Source of the DNA: Gemmiger formicilis
GTDB lineage: Bacteria; Bacillota; Clostridia; Oscillospirales; Ruminococcaceae
Reading direction: 5' to 3'
DNA length: 64,000 nucleotides
Assembly (NCBI RefSeq): GCF_018784445.1
Contig: NZ_WQOH01000031.1
Span: 39,639 to 103,638 of the forward strand
Part shown: positions 23,618-34,576 of the stretch, piece by piece
Numbering within the stretch: position 1 is the first letter of the stretch
How the letters are laid out: every line of letters starts with the position of its first letter
Program-made: the position numbers and the translations under genes
The notes under the pieces: generated by a model
What the model saw: only the letters and a program-made list of their open reading frames with translations
Told to the model about the DNA's origin: nothing
Database searches by the model: none

Positions 23618-24949
23618 TCACAGCCCCTTCTTTTTACACGTCCAAAAATAATACGGCACCTCAAACGCCAGCATGACGCACCAGCCGAAGGCGCAGGCAA
23701 AGGCGATGCCCTGCAGCCCCACACGCGGGGCCAGCACAGCGGCTGCGGCGGCGCGCAGACCCGCCTGCATACAGGTCCCGATCAGCGTCGTCGTCATCTT
23801 GCCCATGCCGCGGTAAAATCCCTGGAAACCGTTCGTCAGCGCGGGCAGAGCATAGAACACCGCCATGTACCCCAGGTACTCGCTGCCCAGGGCCACCACG
23901 TCGGCGGCCCCCTCCCCCGCCACAAACAGCGAGAGGATCGGCCCGCGGAATGCCAGCGTCACGCAGCCCACCAGCAGCCAGTAACCCAGTTCCAGCCGCA
24001 GGCCCACGGCAAAACCGCGGCGGATGCGCTCGTTCTGCTGTGCGCCCCTGTTCTGGGCAATGTAGGTCGTAATGGCCGTCGCGATGCTCTGCTCCGGCGT
24101 AAAGGCGAAATCGTCCACCCGCGTGACCGCGTTGAATGCCGCAATGGCTCCGACGCCCAGCGCGTTGACCTGTCCCTGGATCAGCACCTTGCAAATCGGC
24201 TGCACCGCCTGCTGCAAAGCCGTGACCGAGCCATAGCGCAGGATCGGCCCCAGCAGGTCGCGGCGGATGCGCCACTGCCCGCGCCCAGGGCAAAGCTCCG
24301 GCACGCGGCGGGCCATGTAAACGGCTGCCAGCACGGCGCTGGCGGCCTCGGCCGCCACGGTGGTGGCGGCGCTGCACACGATGCCGAAGCCCAGCCCACC
24401 TATCAGAATCAGGTCGAGCACAGCGTTCAGCACGGCGGAGAACGCTAAAAATTTCAGCGGCGTTTTGCTGTCGCCGACGCTTTTCAGCCCCGCCGCCAGC
24501 GCGTTATAGAAAAACGTGAACGGTGCGCCCCAAAACGTGATGCGCAGATAGATGGCTGTGATGCCGAAAATCGCATCCGGCACGGCCAGTGCACGCAGTA
24601 TCCACGGCGTTAGTACACAGCCCAGCGCCGCAGCGCCGCAGCAGAGCACCGCCCCGAACAGCAGCGTCGTCGCCAGCGTTTCTTGCAGCCGGTCGGTTCG
24701 TTTGGCCCCGAACGCCTCACTCATCAGCACGCCCGCGCCGATACACAGCCCGCTGATGGCCAAAATTACAAGGTTCATGACCGGCCCGGCCACGCCCTCG
24801 GCGGCCAGGGCATCCTGCCCGATGAACCGCCCAGCGATGATGGAATCCACCGCATTGTACGCCAGCTGCAGCCAGTTTCCCAACAGCAGCGGCACCGCAT
24901 ACAGAAAGAGGTGCCCCAGCGGGGCACCCTTGGTCATATCACGCATCAT
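23618..24949 (-). CDS. MATE-family efflux transporter
   Basis: 443-residue, 12-helix inner-membrane antiporter of the MATE/NorM-DinF superfamily, usually exporting drugs or metabolites with Na+ or H+. The N-terminus MRDMTKGAPLGHLFLYAVPL and the repeated inverted halves (GLKSVGDSKTPLKF in half 1, FQGFYRGMGKMTTTL in half 2) are typical. The ATG is nine bases past the stop of the glycosyltransferase-like gene, so they share a transcript. A flippase-like role for the neighbouring glycosylation genes is possible but speculative. Confidence 0.92.
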   Translation of the reverse strand: MMRDMTKGAPLGHLFLYAVPLLLGNWLQLAYNAVDSIIAGRFIGQDALAAEGVAGPVMNLVILAISGLCIGAGVLMSEAFGAKRTDRLQETLATTLLFGAVLCCGAAALGCVLTPWILRALAVPDAIFGITAIYLRITFWGAPFTFFYNALAAGLKSVGDSKTPLKFLAFSAVLNAVLDLILIGGLGFGIVCSAATTVAAEAASAVLAAVYMARRVPELCPGRGQWRIRRDLLGPILRYGSVTALQQAVQPICKVLIQGQVNALGVGAIAAFNAVTRVDDFAFTPEQSIATAITTYIAQNRGAQQNERIRRGFAVGLRLELGYWLLVGCVTLAFRGPILSLFVAGEGAADVVALGSEYLGYMAVFYALPALTNGFQGFYRGMGKMTTTLIGTCMQAGLRAAAAAVLAPRVGLQGIAFACAFGWCVMLAFEVPYYFWTCKKKGL

Positions 24950-24958
24950 TATCAGCTC

Positions 24959-26524
24959 TCAAAACGGAAAATCTGCCACCTTCAGCGTGACAACGCCGTC
25001 GATGGTCTGGATACAGCCATCTGCCGGGTAGTTGGGCATGGCCTTGAACGCGTCGGAGTTGCTGATGGCTCGGACAGTATCGTCCGCGCATTCGTTGAGC
25101 TGGACGCCCAGCTCGTCCCACACCAGCACATACCAGCCGTGGGCGTTGAACGTCGGGTCGTAGGAGAGCGGGCCGAACTGCGCCAATTCCCCGGCCATAG
25201 GCTTGAGCGGGGATTCCTCCGGGTACGCGCCGCGCTTCGGCTCGCCCAGGATCACGACCTCGGCGCCGTTCTGGTAGTCGGCGTTTTCTTCCAGCCGGGT
25301 ACACAGGCGGTTGGCGAGGTTCACAACGGTGGTCTTTTGTTTCAGCATGACCGCCGCGTCGTTGTTGACCTGCACGGCAAACCCACGCAGCAGCACCGCA
25401 CAGAACGCCGTGCAGAGCGCCATCCCCCAGGAGAACGCCCGTTCCGTCAACACGGGAGCCGCGTCGATCACGGCAATGGCAAACGGCACCACGATGGCCA
25501 GCGAGCCCGCCATCCGCAGCGCCACAGTGGCCCCGGTGTTGATAACGTCGGTCACATTGGCTGCGGCGGGCAGCAGGGCCACCAGCACCACCGCCGCAGC
25601 GGCGGCCTTGCGGTCATGCAGCACGACGAGCCACCGCAGCCCGGCCAGTGCCGCCAGCACAAACAGCAGCAGGTAGCCTGCGATCTGCCCATAGTGGTTT
25701 TGGGCAATGCCGTGGGTGAAGAAGTAGGCGTAAAAATCAAAGTAGGCGTTTTTCAGGCCCAGCGGCAGACTGCGCAGCGTGTCCAGCCCCACAGCGTTGA
25801 TGCCGTTCACACCGGACAGGCCCACATCGTACAGCCGCAGGAACACCTTTAAAATCAGCATATACAGCACCGCGCCGCTGCCGCCCATCAGCACCATGCG
25901 CAGAGCGGTCAGGCCGGTGGCTTTCCACGCGCCGGGGCGGCGCAGAACCGCCAGAATCAGCAGCATGACGCACAAGCCTGCCGCCGTACCCAGGTTGGCC
26001 TGGTACATACCCAGCGAGAACGCCATACAGACCGTGCCCGCCAGCCAGGCAAAGCGTACACCGCAGACAGCGGACTGCACCGCCAGCACAGCCAGCAGGA
26101 AGGACAGCGCATAGGACACGCTGCAATAGTGGAAAAACTCGATCTCCGCCACATAGGGCGCACAGACCAGCGTGAGGGGAATCAGATATTTTGCCGTGCG
26201 GCTGCGCACGCCGAACAAATCCGTCAGCAGCACACCCGCCAGCGCGTAGAGGAACAGCATCAGCAATGCAGAAAGTGCAGGCTGGTTGATGCCGCCGCGC
26301 AGCATATCCACCAGGCGCAGTGCCCAACGGCCCTGCTCGGTTTCCCAATACAGGTGCTCGGGCCAGCCGTCGGCAATGTACAGTGCGCCGATGTGTACGG
26401 CATCCATCGTGCCCAGCTGGTTAGCGTAGATCGTGTAATGTACGCCGCAGCCGACCAGCAGCGCCACGACCAGCGGGCGGAAGTTTTTGGCACACCACAG
26501 GCTTACTTTTTTCTGCCAGTCCAT
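24959..26524 (-). CDS. GtrV-like polytopic glucosyltransferase (Glucos_trans_II)
   Basis: 521-residue integral membrane protein with about ten hydrophobic segments, start MDWQKKVSLWCAKNFRPLVV, and the family pattern HIGALYIADGWPEHLYWETEQGRW early and a soluble C-terminal domain (about 405-521). It resembles the O-antigen-type glucosyl transferases that take glucose from the polyprenyl carrier and add it to a surface glycan outside the membrane. The gene begins 3 bp after the GtrB-like gene, which would make the carrier-linked sugar. The acceptor (teichoic acid or other wall glycan) cannot be told. Confidence 0.8.
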   Translation of the reverse strand: MDWQKKVSLWCAKNFRPLVVALLVGCGVHYTIYANQLGTMDAVHIGALYIADGWPEHLYWETEQGRWALRLVDMLRGGINQPALSALLMLFLYALAGVLLTDLFGVRSRTAKYLIPLTLVCAPYVAEIEFFHYCSVSYALSFLLAVLAVQSAVCGVRFAWLAGTVCMAFSLGMYQANLGTAAGLCVMLLILAVLRRPGAWKATGLTALRMVLMGGSGAVLYMLILKVFLRLYDVGLSGVNGINAVGLDTLRSLPLGLKNAYFDFYAYFFTHGIAQNHYGQIAGYLLLFVLAALAGLRWLVVLHDRKAAAAAVVLVALLPAAANVTDVINTGATVALRMAGSLAIVVPFAIAVIDAAPVLTERAFSWGMALCTAFCAVLLRGFAVQVNNDAAVMLKQKTTVVNLANRLCTRLEENADYQNGAEVVILGEPKRGAYPEESPLKPMAGELAQFGPLSYDPTFNAHGWYVLVWDELGVQLNECADDTVRAISNSDAFKAMPNYPADGCIQTIDGVVTLKVADFPF

Positions 26525-26527
26525 CGT

Positions 26528-27472
26528 TTATTTTTTATCCTCTTCGGTCTCGGCCACAATGTAGATGGGGCGGTGCTTGACCTCTAAGTAGGTTTTGGCC
26601 AGGTACTCGCCCACGATGCCGGTGCAGAACAGCTGGACGCCGCTGCACAGCAGAATGATGCAGACAAGGCTCGGCCAGCCGGAGGTCGGGTCGCCGAACA
26701 TCAGCGCCCGGACGATGACAAAAATAATACCGATGAACGCCAGCAGGCAGAACAGAACGCCCACGCCCGCCGCCATCAGCAGCGGCGTGGTCGAGAAGCC
26801 GACAATACCCTCGATGGAGTATTTGAACAGGCCCCAGAAATTCCACTTGGTCGTGCCGGCCACGCGCTCGATGTTCTCGTAGTCGAACCATTTGGTCTTA
26901 AAGCCGACCCAGCTGAAAATGCCCTTGCTGAAGCGGTTATACTCGGCCATGCTCAGCACGGCATCGGTCATCTTGCGGCTCATCAGGCGGAAATCCCGCG
27001 CACCATCGACAATCTCTGTATCAGACATCTTGTTGATGATCTGGTAAAACTTGCGGGCGAACCAGCTGCGCAGCGGCGGCTCGCCCTTGCGGGTCGTGCG
27101 GCGGGTGGCGGCACAGTCGTACGCGCCGGTCAGCAGCGTGTCCAGCATCTGGGGCAGCAGCGCGGGCGGGTCCTGCAGGTCGGCGTCCATCGTGGCGACG
27201 TAATCACCCCTGGCGGCCTGCAGACCGGCGTAAATGCCGGCCTCCTTGCCAAAGTTGCGGCTGAACGAGACATAGCGCACCCGGTCGTCCTGCGCGTGCA
27301 GCTCACGCGCGACGCGCAGCGTGCCGTCGCGGGAGCCGTCATCCACAAAGATGAACTCAAAATCCGCACCGTGGCTGGTTTTCATCTCCGCCGCCACGCG
27401 GGAGGCTTCTTTATAGAAAAGCGGCATCGCTTCTTCTTCATTGTAACAGGGTACGATCAGACTGATGAGCAT
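26528..27472 (-). CDS. GT2-family polyprenyl-phosphate glycosyltransferase (GtrB-like)
   Basis: 314-residue membrane-bound glycosyltransferase: GT-A domain with PCYNEEEAMP (about 9-18), DDGSRDGT and the metal motif DADLQDPP, then two C-terminal membrane helices (about 225-300). It would transfer a sugar (often glucose) from a nucleotide donor to undecaprenyl phosphate on the inner face. The ATG at 27472 was chosen because the protein family begins MxISLIVPCYNE and a consensus promoter lies 37-65 bp upstream. First gene of a three-gene operon with the GtrV-like gene and MATE transporter. Confidence 0.9.
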   Translation of the reverse strand: MLISLIVPCYNEEEAMPLFYKEASRVAAEMKTSHGADFEFIFVDDGSRDGTLRVARELHAQDDRVRYVSFSRNFGKEAGIYAGLQAARGDYVATMDADLQDPPALLPQMLDTLLTGAYDCAATRRTTRKGEPPLRSWFARKFYQIINKMSDTEIVDGARDFRLMSRKMTDAVLSMAEYNRFSKGIFSWVGFKTKWFDYENIERVAGTTKWNFWGLFKYSIEGIVGFSTTPLLMAAGVGVLFCLLAFIGIIFVIVRALMFGDPTSGWPSLVCIILLCSGVQLFCTGIVGEYLAKTYLEVKHRPIYIVAETEEDKK

Positions 27473-27508
27473 GGTGTGACCTGCTTTCGTCAAAATATTG
27501 TATCTTTT

Positions 27509-27537
27509 ATTATAGCGTAGTTTGGCGGGTTTGTAAA
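27509..27537 (-). promoter_or_regulatory. Promoter of the GtrB-like operon
   Basis: Minus strand TTTACA (27537-27532), 17-bp spacer, TATAAT (27514-27509). Confidence 0.88.
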
Positions 27538-27559
27538 CAATGGATGTGGCAGGGTTCCT

Positions 27560-27671
27560 AAAGCCTTGGCCCCGCAGGGCCGGATGAGGGGCGCGTGTGC
27601 CGCAGCCACCCAGTAGCGGGTTGTAAGGCAAGGCCGCCCCTCATCAGTCAGCGGTCGAGGCCGCTGACTGA
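27560..27671. repeat. Palindromic repeat family A (end-truncated)
   Basis: Inner arms GGCCCCGCAGGGCCGGATGA and CCCCTCATCAGTCAGCGGTC are present; the outer CTTCCCCC stems are mostly lost. Confidence 0.7.
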
Positions 27672-27683
27672 ATGGTTTCTGCA

Positions 27684-27716
27684 ACACAAAAAAAGGCAGA
27701 GCTTTCGCTCTGCCTT
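27684..27716 (-). terminator. Terminator of leuS
   Basis: Minus-strand stem AAGGCAGAGC (27716-27707) with GCTCTGCCTT (27702-27693), loop GAAA, then TTTTTTTG. Confidence 0.93.
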
Positions 27717-27732
27717 GGGTTCATGCTATAAA

Positions 27733-30276
<2,544 letters not shown>

Positions 30277-30322
30277 AAATTTCTCCCCACAGATAAATTT
30301 TTGATGGGTCGTAACCTTCTTA

Positions 30323-30472
30323 AAGCCTTCCCCTTGGGGGGAAGGTGGCCCCGCAGGGCCGGATGAGGGACGCGTGTGCCGCCGCTGCCCATTTATAGGC
30401 TGCCGCGGGAAAGTCTGCCCCTCATCAGTCAGCGGTCGGGGCCGCTGACAGCTTCCCCCGAGGGGGAAGCCG
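30323..30472. repeat. Palindromic repeat family A
   Basis: Full copy: AAAGCCTTCCCCTTGGGGGG at the left, CTTCCCCCGAGGGGGAAGC at the right, inner GATGAGGG / CCCTCATC arms. It lies between rsfS and leuS. Confidence 0.85.
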
Positions 30473-30482
30473 TTCCGCATTG

Positions 30483-30857
30483 TTACTGCTCGTCCGCACC
30501 TTCGCCCGGCATCCACTCGCTTGCGGGCACGACTGTGGCATCGGCCCAGAGGTGCTCGAGGTCGTAGTAGTCGTGGGCCTCCTGCGTAAAGACGTGGACG
30601 ATGACGCTGCCGTAGTCCAGCAGCACCCAGCGCTTGCCGTCGTGGCCCTCGGTGCGCAGCACCTTGACGCCCTCGCGGTCCAGCTGGAACTCGGCTTCAT
30701 CGGCCAGGGCGCCCACATGGGTGGTGGACATACCGGTGGCAATGACAAAATATTCGGTAACGGTGGTCAGGTCCTCAACAGCCAGGATATGGACGTTGAC
30801 GGCCTTCTTCGCGTCCAGCGCACGCGCCAGACGAATGGCAAGTTCTTTGCTTTCCAT
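30483..30857 (-). CDS. rsfS: Ribosomal silencing factor RsfS
   Basis: 124-residue protein (Iojap/DUF143 family) that binds L14 and blocks subunit joining in starvation. The conserved [20 protein letters not shown] block (about 22-41), [20 protein letters not shown] and [11 protein letters not shown] are clear. AGGAG precedes the ATG. It is the last of the yhbY-nadD-yqeK-LCP-rsfS series, the standard Firmicutes order. Confidence 0.96.
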   Translation of the reverse strand: MESKELAIRLARALDAKKAVNVHILAVEDLTTVTEYFVIATGMSTTHVGALADEAEFQLDREGVKVLRTEGHDGKRWVLLDYGSVIVHVFTQEAHDYYDLEHLWADATVVPASEWMPGEGADEQ

Positions 30858-30878
30858 AGTGTAAACTCCTAGTGTAAA

Positions 30879-32810
30879 TTACGCGGCGGGCTGGCTTTCG
30901 CTCTCGGCGGAATCGCTGCTGCTGTCCGCGGTGTCGGTGGACTCGGAATCAACATACTCCACCGTGTGCGAGCCGTCCAGGTTCTGGTTCTGCTGGGCGT
31001 CTGCGGCCTCCTGGTTCAGCTGGCCCATATACTGCACGTTCGCGTCGGTTGCCGTGTAGCCGCTCAAATCAAAGCCCAGCACAGACGCATCGTCGCAGAG
31101 CTGCAGCTCGCTGGCATCCACAAAGCCGGTATTCTCGCGGAAATACTGGTTCAGCAGGTCGGCGTCCTCCTGGCGGGCCGGGTAGACAACGGACTCTCCG
31201 TTGTACTTTTCGGCCATCTTAATGGGCATCTGGCAGATCATGATCTTGCTGGAGTCGATCTTCAGCATACTGACCGCAAAGCTGACAAGCTTCGAGGCGC
31301 TCAGACTAGTCTCCATATAGTTCAGCACAGCAGGGGTCAGCTTGGCGACATCCCAGATGTTGCCGATGCTCTTCAGGCGGCGGAACAGCGCCGAGTAGAA
31401 CTGCCGCTGCATATTCAGGCGGCCAATGTCACCGTTGTTGTAGATGTGGCGGGTGCGCAGCAGGAACTCGCAGGCGTCGCCGTTCAGCGTCTGGTAGCCC
31501 TGATCCAGGTGGCTGCCTTTATAATCCATCTCCTGCGGGACGTACAGCTCGATGCCGCCGAACGAATCGACCAGCTGCACCAGCATTTCCAGACGGATGG
31601 TCATATAGCCATCGATCGGCAGCTGGTACATATTCGAAATCTGCTCACACAGGGCGGCCATGTTCATGCTGTTGCTGTCCGCGGCCTGCGTCTTAGCGAT
31701 GTTATTGATGCGGTAGTTGCCCGACACGCTGCGGTCGGTCGTGACCATCGTGTCGCGGGGGATCTGCAGCATCTTCATCTCGCCCGTCTCGTTGTTGAAA
31801 TGGACGTAGAGGATCATATCGGTGTTGCCGTCATCGACGCCTGCATCATTGAGGTCGTCGCCCTCCTTCTGGGACGAGCGGTCGATGCCGACCATCAGGA
31901 AGTTCAGCTCCTTGCCCTGGAATTCCTTCGGCGTGTTGATGAGCTGATTCAGCTTGATGCTGCCGCCTGCCGGGGCGATCGATCCCATAATAAGCGCGAA
32001 CGCGCCGCCGAAGATCAGCGCAATGACCAGCAGCGTGATGAGCAGGATCTGCCACCAGCGGATCTTTTTCTTCTTTTTGCCATTGCCGCCCTTGCCGTCG
32101 CCGCCTTTTTTGCCGGACTTTTTCCCTTTGGACTTGCGCGGGGCGTCGTCGGTATCACGCGGGGGCTTGCGGCCGCCATTGCCGCCTGCGGCGGTTTTGG
32201 GCGCACCGGCGCGTTTGGCGCGGCGCGGTGCGGCGTCTTCCAGCTGGATGCCGCCTGCGGCCTCGATGTCATACATCGGCTTGCTGCCCTGGGCGGCGCG
32301 CAGGTCCATTTTCTGCACTTGGGCGCGGGGGCGCTGAGCGGCGGGCTGCCGCGAGGCTGCCGCAGGCTGGTCGTACAGGCGGTTTGCGGCCTGCTGTGCC
32401 TGCTGCGGGGCCGCCGTCTGGGCTGCCTGCGGGCGGTTCACGGTACGGCGGGGGCGCTGCACCTGGAACTGCAAGGTATCGCCGTATTTGCGCTCGGCTG
32501 CGGCGCGGTAGGCCATGGCCTGGCGCTGGGCATAGGTCAGCGCACGCGAGGCTTCAGGCTGGGGCGCGGCTTGCTGGACAGGCTGCTGCACCGGCTCCTG
32601 TATGGGTTCCCGGATCGGTTCCGGCTCGGGCCGGGCCGCCGGGCGCTGGCTGATGTGCCGCCCCTGGGCCGTGCGCATGGGCTGCTGCACCGTGCGGCGG
32701 CGGGCGTTCTGTTCGGCCAGCTGCTGGGCGCGGCGGCGGGCAGCCTCGTACTGCTCCTGCTCGGAGCTTCCGGTCGCGCCGGCGGTATACAGCTTACGCG
32801 GTTCGCTCAT
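30879..32810 (-). CDS. LCP (LytR-CpsA-Psr) family wall-polymer ligase with long low-complexity N-terminus
   Basis: 643-residue membrane protein. A Gln/Pro/Arg/Ala-rich cytoplasmic region (about 1-250, ending in a lysine tract NGKKKKKIRWW) precedes one membrane helix (about 257-278) and an extracellular LCP domain (about 300-560: NFLMVGIDRS, LQIPRDTMV, YRINNIAK, LLRTRHIYNNGDIGRLNMQR) that attaches teichoic-acid-like polymers to peptidoglycan. A Ser/Asp/Glu-rich tail ends the protein. The unusually long cytoplasmic part might bind nucleic acid, membrane or partners. GGGAGG precedes the ATG. Located between yqeK and rsfS. Confidence 0.9.
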   Translation of the reverse strand: MSEPRKLYTAGATGSSEQEQYEAARRRAQQLAEQNARRRTVQQPMRTAQGRHISQRPAARPEPEPIREPIQEPVQQPVQQAAPQPEASRALTYAQRQAMAYRAAAERKYGDTLQFQVQRPRRTVNRPQAAQTAAPQQAQQAANRLYDQPAAASRQPAAQRPRAQVQKMDLRAAQGSKPMYDIEAAGGIQLEDAAPRRAKRAGAPKTAAGGNGGRKPPRDTDDAPRKSKGKKSGKKGGDGKGGNGKKKKKIRWWQILLITLLVIALIFGGAFALIMGSIAPAGGSIKLNQLINTPKEFQGKELNFLMVGIDRSSQKEGDDLNDAGVDDGNTDMILYVHFNNETGEMKMLQIPRDTMVTTDRSVSGNYRINNIAKTQAADSNSMNMAALCEQISNMYQLPIDGYMTIRLEMLVQLVDSFGGIELYVPQEMDYKGSHLDQGYQTLNGDACEFLLRTRHIYNNGDIGRLNMQRQFYSALFRRLKSIGNIWDVAKLTPAVLNYMETSLSASKLVSFAVSMLKIDSSKIMICQMPIKMAEKYNGESVVYPARQEDADLLNQYFRENTGFVDASELQLCDDASVLGFDLSGYTATDANVQYMGQLNQEAADAQQNQNLDGSHTVEYVDSESTDTADSSSDSAESESQPAA

Positions 32811-32840
32811 TGTTTTTCCTCCCTGCTGTATGGAGTGTTT

Positions 32841-33407
32841 TTACTTTAGCTGTGCTTTTGCATACTCGTAAGCGGCTACGCTTTCAGGGTCCAGCGTGCC
32901 GCCCTTTTCTTCCACAAAATCGATGCTCCGTTTTAACGCGTCGCAAAGGGCCCGGTCCAGGTCCTGCATTTCCAGTTTGCGCAGTTCATCCACGCCGGGC
33001 CAGTCGCGCTCGGCGCTGGTCATATCGGCCAAGTAGATGATCTTATCGAGCAGGGACATATCCGCTTTGCCGGTGGTATGGCAGCGGATGGCGGACAAAA
33101 TCTCCGGGTCGGTAATGCCCCACTGGGTCTGGGCCAGGATGGCGGCGGCTATGCCGTGCCACACCGGCGAAGGGCGTGCAGGGGCATTTTCTGCTATTAT
33201 AGCATTATCGGCGAAAATCTGCAACAATTCTTGTTTAGGCAGTTCCTTGGCGGAATCATGCAAAATTGCCGCCATAGCGGCCTTTTCCGGGTCAGCACCC
33301 CAGCGTTTGGCAAGTTTTACTGCCATTTTTTTTACATTCTTCGTGTGGGTCCAGCGTTTTTCGCCGAGTCTGGACTTCACAAGCTTCCTGGCTTCGTCAT
33401 AATCCAT
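32841..33407 (-). CDS. yqeK: HD-domain phosphohydrolase YqeK
   Basis: 188-residue HD protein; YqeK enzymes hydrolyse diadenosine tetraphosphate (Ap4A) symmetrically. Metal ligands: His in RWTHTKNV (about 19-26), ILHDSAKE (about 49-56), HGIAAAILAQ and the IRCHTTGK and LADMTSAERDWPGVDELR blocks are all present. The start at 33407 is the ATG nearest AGAGGGG; the longer frame lies in a repeat. It follows nadD after a family B repeat. Confidence 0.93.
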   Translation of the reverse strand: MDYDEARKLVKSRLGEKRWTHTKNVKKMAVKLAKRWGADPEKAAMAAILHDSAKELPKQELLQIFADNAIIAENAPARPSPVWHGIAAAILAQTQWGITDPEILSAIRCHTTGKADMSLLDKIIYLADMTSAERDWPGVDELRKLEMQDLDRALCDALKRSIDFVEEKGGTLDPESVAAYEYAKAQLK

Positions 33408-33432
33408 GCTATATATTCCCCTCTCCTTGGCG

Positions 33433-33528
33433 GTAGGGGCCGGGTATGCCCGGCCCTCGGCCTTGCCTCTATTGCCCTTGAACGGGTTATGATTTTTTTG
33501 CTGCGGGCCGGGCATACCCGGCCCCTAC
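33433..33528. repeat. Paired palindromic repeat, family B
   Basis: GTAGGGGCCGGGTATGCCCG at the left and CGGGCATACCCGGCCCCTAC at the right. Note that the two ends differ by compensating T/A changes (GGGTATGCCC versus GGGCATACCC). Middle: GCCCTTGAACGGGTTATGAT. It lies between nadD and yqeK. Confidence 0.85.
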
Positions 33529-33532
33529 AGTG

Positions 33533-34132
33533 CTATAAGCTGCCGTAAAGCCGGTTTTTCCGGATAACCGCCAACACTTCCGGCGGCAAAACCTCCGGCC
33601 ACTTTTCCGGCGGGATCTTCCCGCTGCGGATATCGCTGGACGCACAGGGGTAGCTTTCGGCCTGGGCAAACAACACCGTGCCGCCCGCCTGTTCCAGCTT
33701 GGCAGCAGCGGCGTGCAGGGCGGCATCGTCCGTGCCGGTACGGCTTTCCACCACCAGCGCGGCCATTTTTAACATATCCTGCCAGCGGTACCACTCGCCG
33801 AACGTCAGCAGCATATCGCTGCCGACGCAAAGATACAGTTCCGCGCCGGGGTTGGCGCCCCGCAGCATTTCCAGCGTGTGGACGGTGTAGCTGCGGCCGC
33901 CCTGGCGTATCTCCCAATCGCTGACTTCCACCGCCGGGGACAGCGCCCTAAAGCACTGGCACATCTGCAAACGCAGTTCCGCCGGGGTGGCGCTGGCGTG
34001 TTTGTGGGGCGGCGTGCCCGCCGGCATGACGATGGCCCGGTCGGGCCGCACCCGTTCCAGCGCAGCCCGCAGGTTGTTCTTATGGCCGTTGTGGGGCGGG
34101 TCGAAGGTGCCGCCGTAGAGCAGTATCTTCAT
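33533..34132 (-). CDS. nadD: Nicotinate-nucleotide adenylyltransferase
   Basis: Makes deamido-NAD from nicotinate mononucleotide and ATP. Nucleotidyltransferase motif GGTFDPPHNGH (7-17), the MPAGTPPHK substrate loop and the C-terminal SSDIRSG motif are present; 199 residues is normal. ATG at 34132 overlaps the yhbY stop (ATGA), so translation is coupled; there is no strong ribosome site of its own. Confidence 0.96.
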   Translation of the reverse strand: MKILLYGGTFDPPHNGHKNNLRAALERVRPDRAIVMPAGTPPHKHASATPAELRLQMCQCFRALSPAVEVSDWEIRQGGRSYTVHTLEMLRGANPGAELYLCVGSDMLLTFGEWYRWQDMLKMAALVVESRTGTDDAALHAAAAKLEQAGGTVLFAQAESYPCASSDIRSGKIPPEKWPEVLPPEVLAVIRKNRLYGSL

Positions 34133-34431
34133 TTTGCCAGCACAGCGGCGTAGGCGCTTTCCTTTTTCTTTTGCTTGAACAGGACGAACTTGCGGCCAAT
34201 GACCTGCACGCACTCGCAGCCGACGGCCTCACAGAGGATATCGGCGGCCTGGCGGGGGTCATATTCGCTGTTTTCCAGGACTTTGACCTTGATAAGTTCG
34301 CGGGCGGCGATGCAGTCGGCAATCCCTTGGATCAGGGTCTCGTCGATCTCGCCCTTGCCGATCTGGTAGACAGGGTCCATCGTATTGGCTGCGCCGCGCA
34401 GAGCCGCGCGCTGTTTGCTGGTTAAAGACAT
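34129..34431 (-). CDS. yhbY: YhbY-family RNA-binding protein
   Basis: 100-residue CRM-domain protein associated with pre-50S ribosomal particles. Start MSLTSKQRAALRGAANTMDP, GKGEIDETL, the KVKVLENSEYDP and CVQVIGRKFVLFK strands match the family. AAAGGAG precedes the ATG. First gene of the yhbY-nadD-yqeK-LCP-rsfS run. Confidence 0.95.
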   Translation of the reverse strand: MSLTSKQRAALRGAANTMDPVYQIGKGEIDETLIQGIADCIAARELIKVKVLENSEYDPRQAADILCEAVGCECVQVIGRKFVLFKQKKKESAYAAVLAK

Positions 34432-34471
34432 AGGGTTTCTCCTTTATAATTATCGTATATATCGTATCGCG

Positions 34472-34567
34472 GTAGGGGCCGGGCACGCCCGGCCCTCGGC
34501 CTTGCCTTGCCTGCCCTTGAACGGGTAGTATTTTTCATGTTGAGGGTCGGGCATGCCCGACCCCTAC
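34472..34567. repeat. Paired palindromic repeat, family B
   Basis: GTAGGGGCCGGGCACGCCCG at the left, GGGTCGGGCATGCCCGACCC then CTAC at the right. The right stem has paired G-to-A / C-to-T changes that keep base pairing. Between rdgB and yhbY. Confidence 0.85.
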
Positions 34568-34576
34568 GGACTGCCA

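Noticed and set aside
30277..30482. T-box riboswitches upstream of leuS, argS and metG
   Set aside because: No specifier stem or conserved T-box sequence (such as GGGTGGNACCGCG) is seen; gaps hold dispersed repeats instead.
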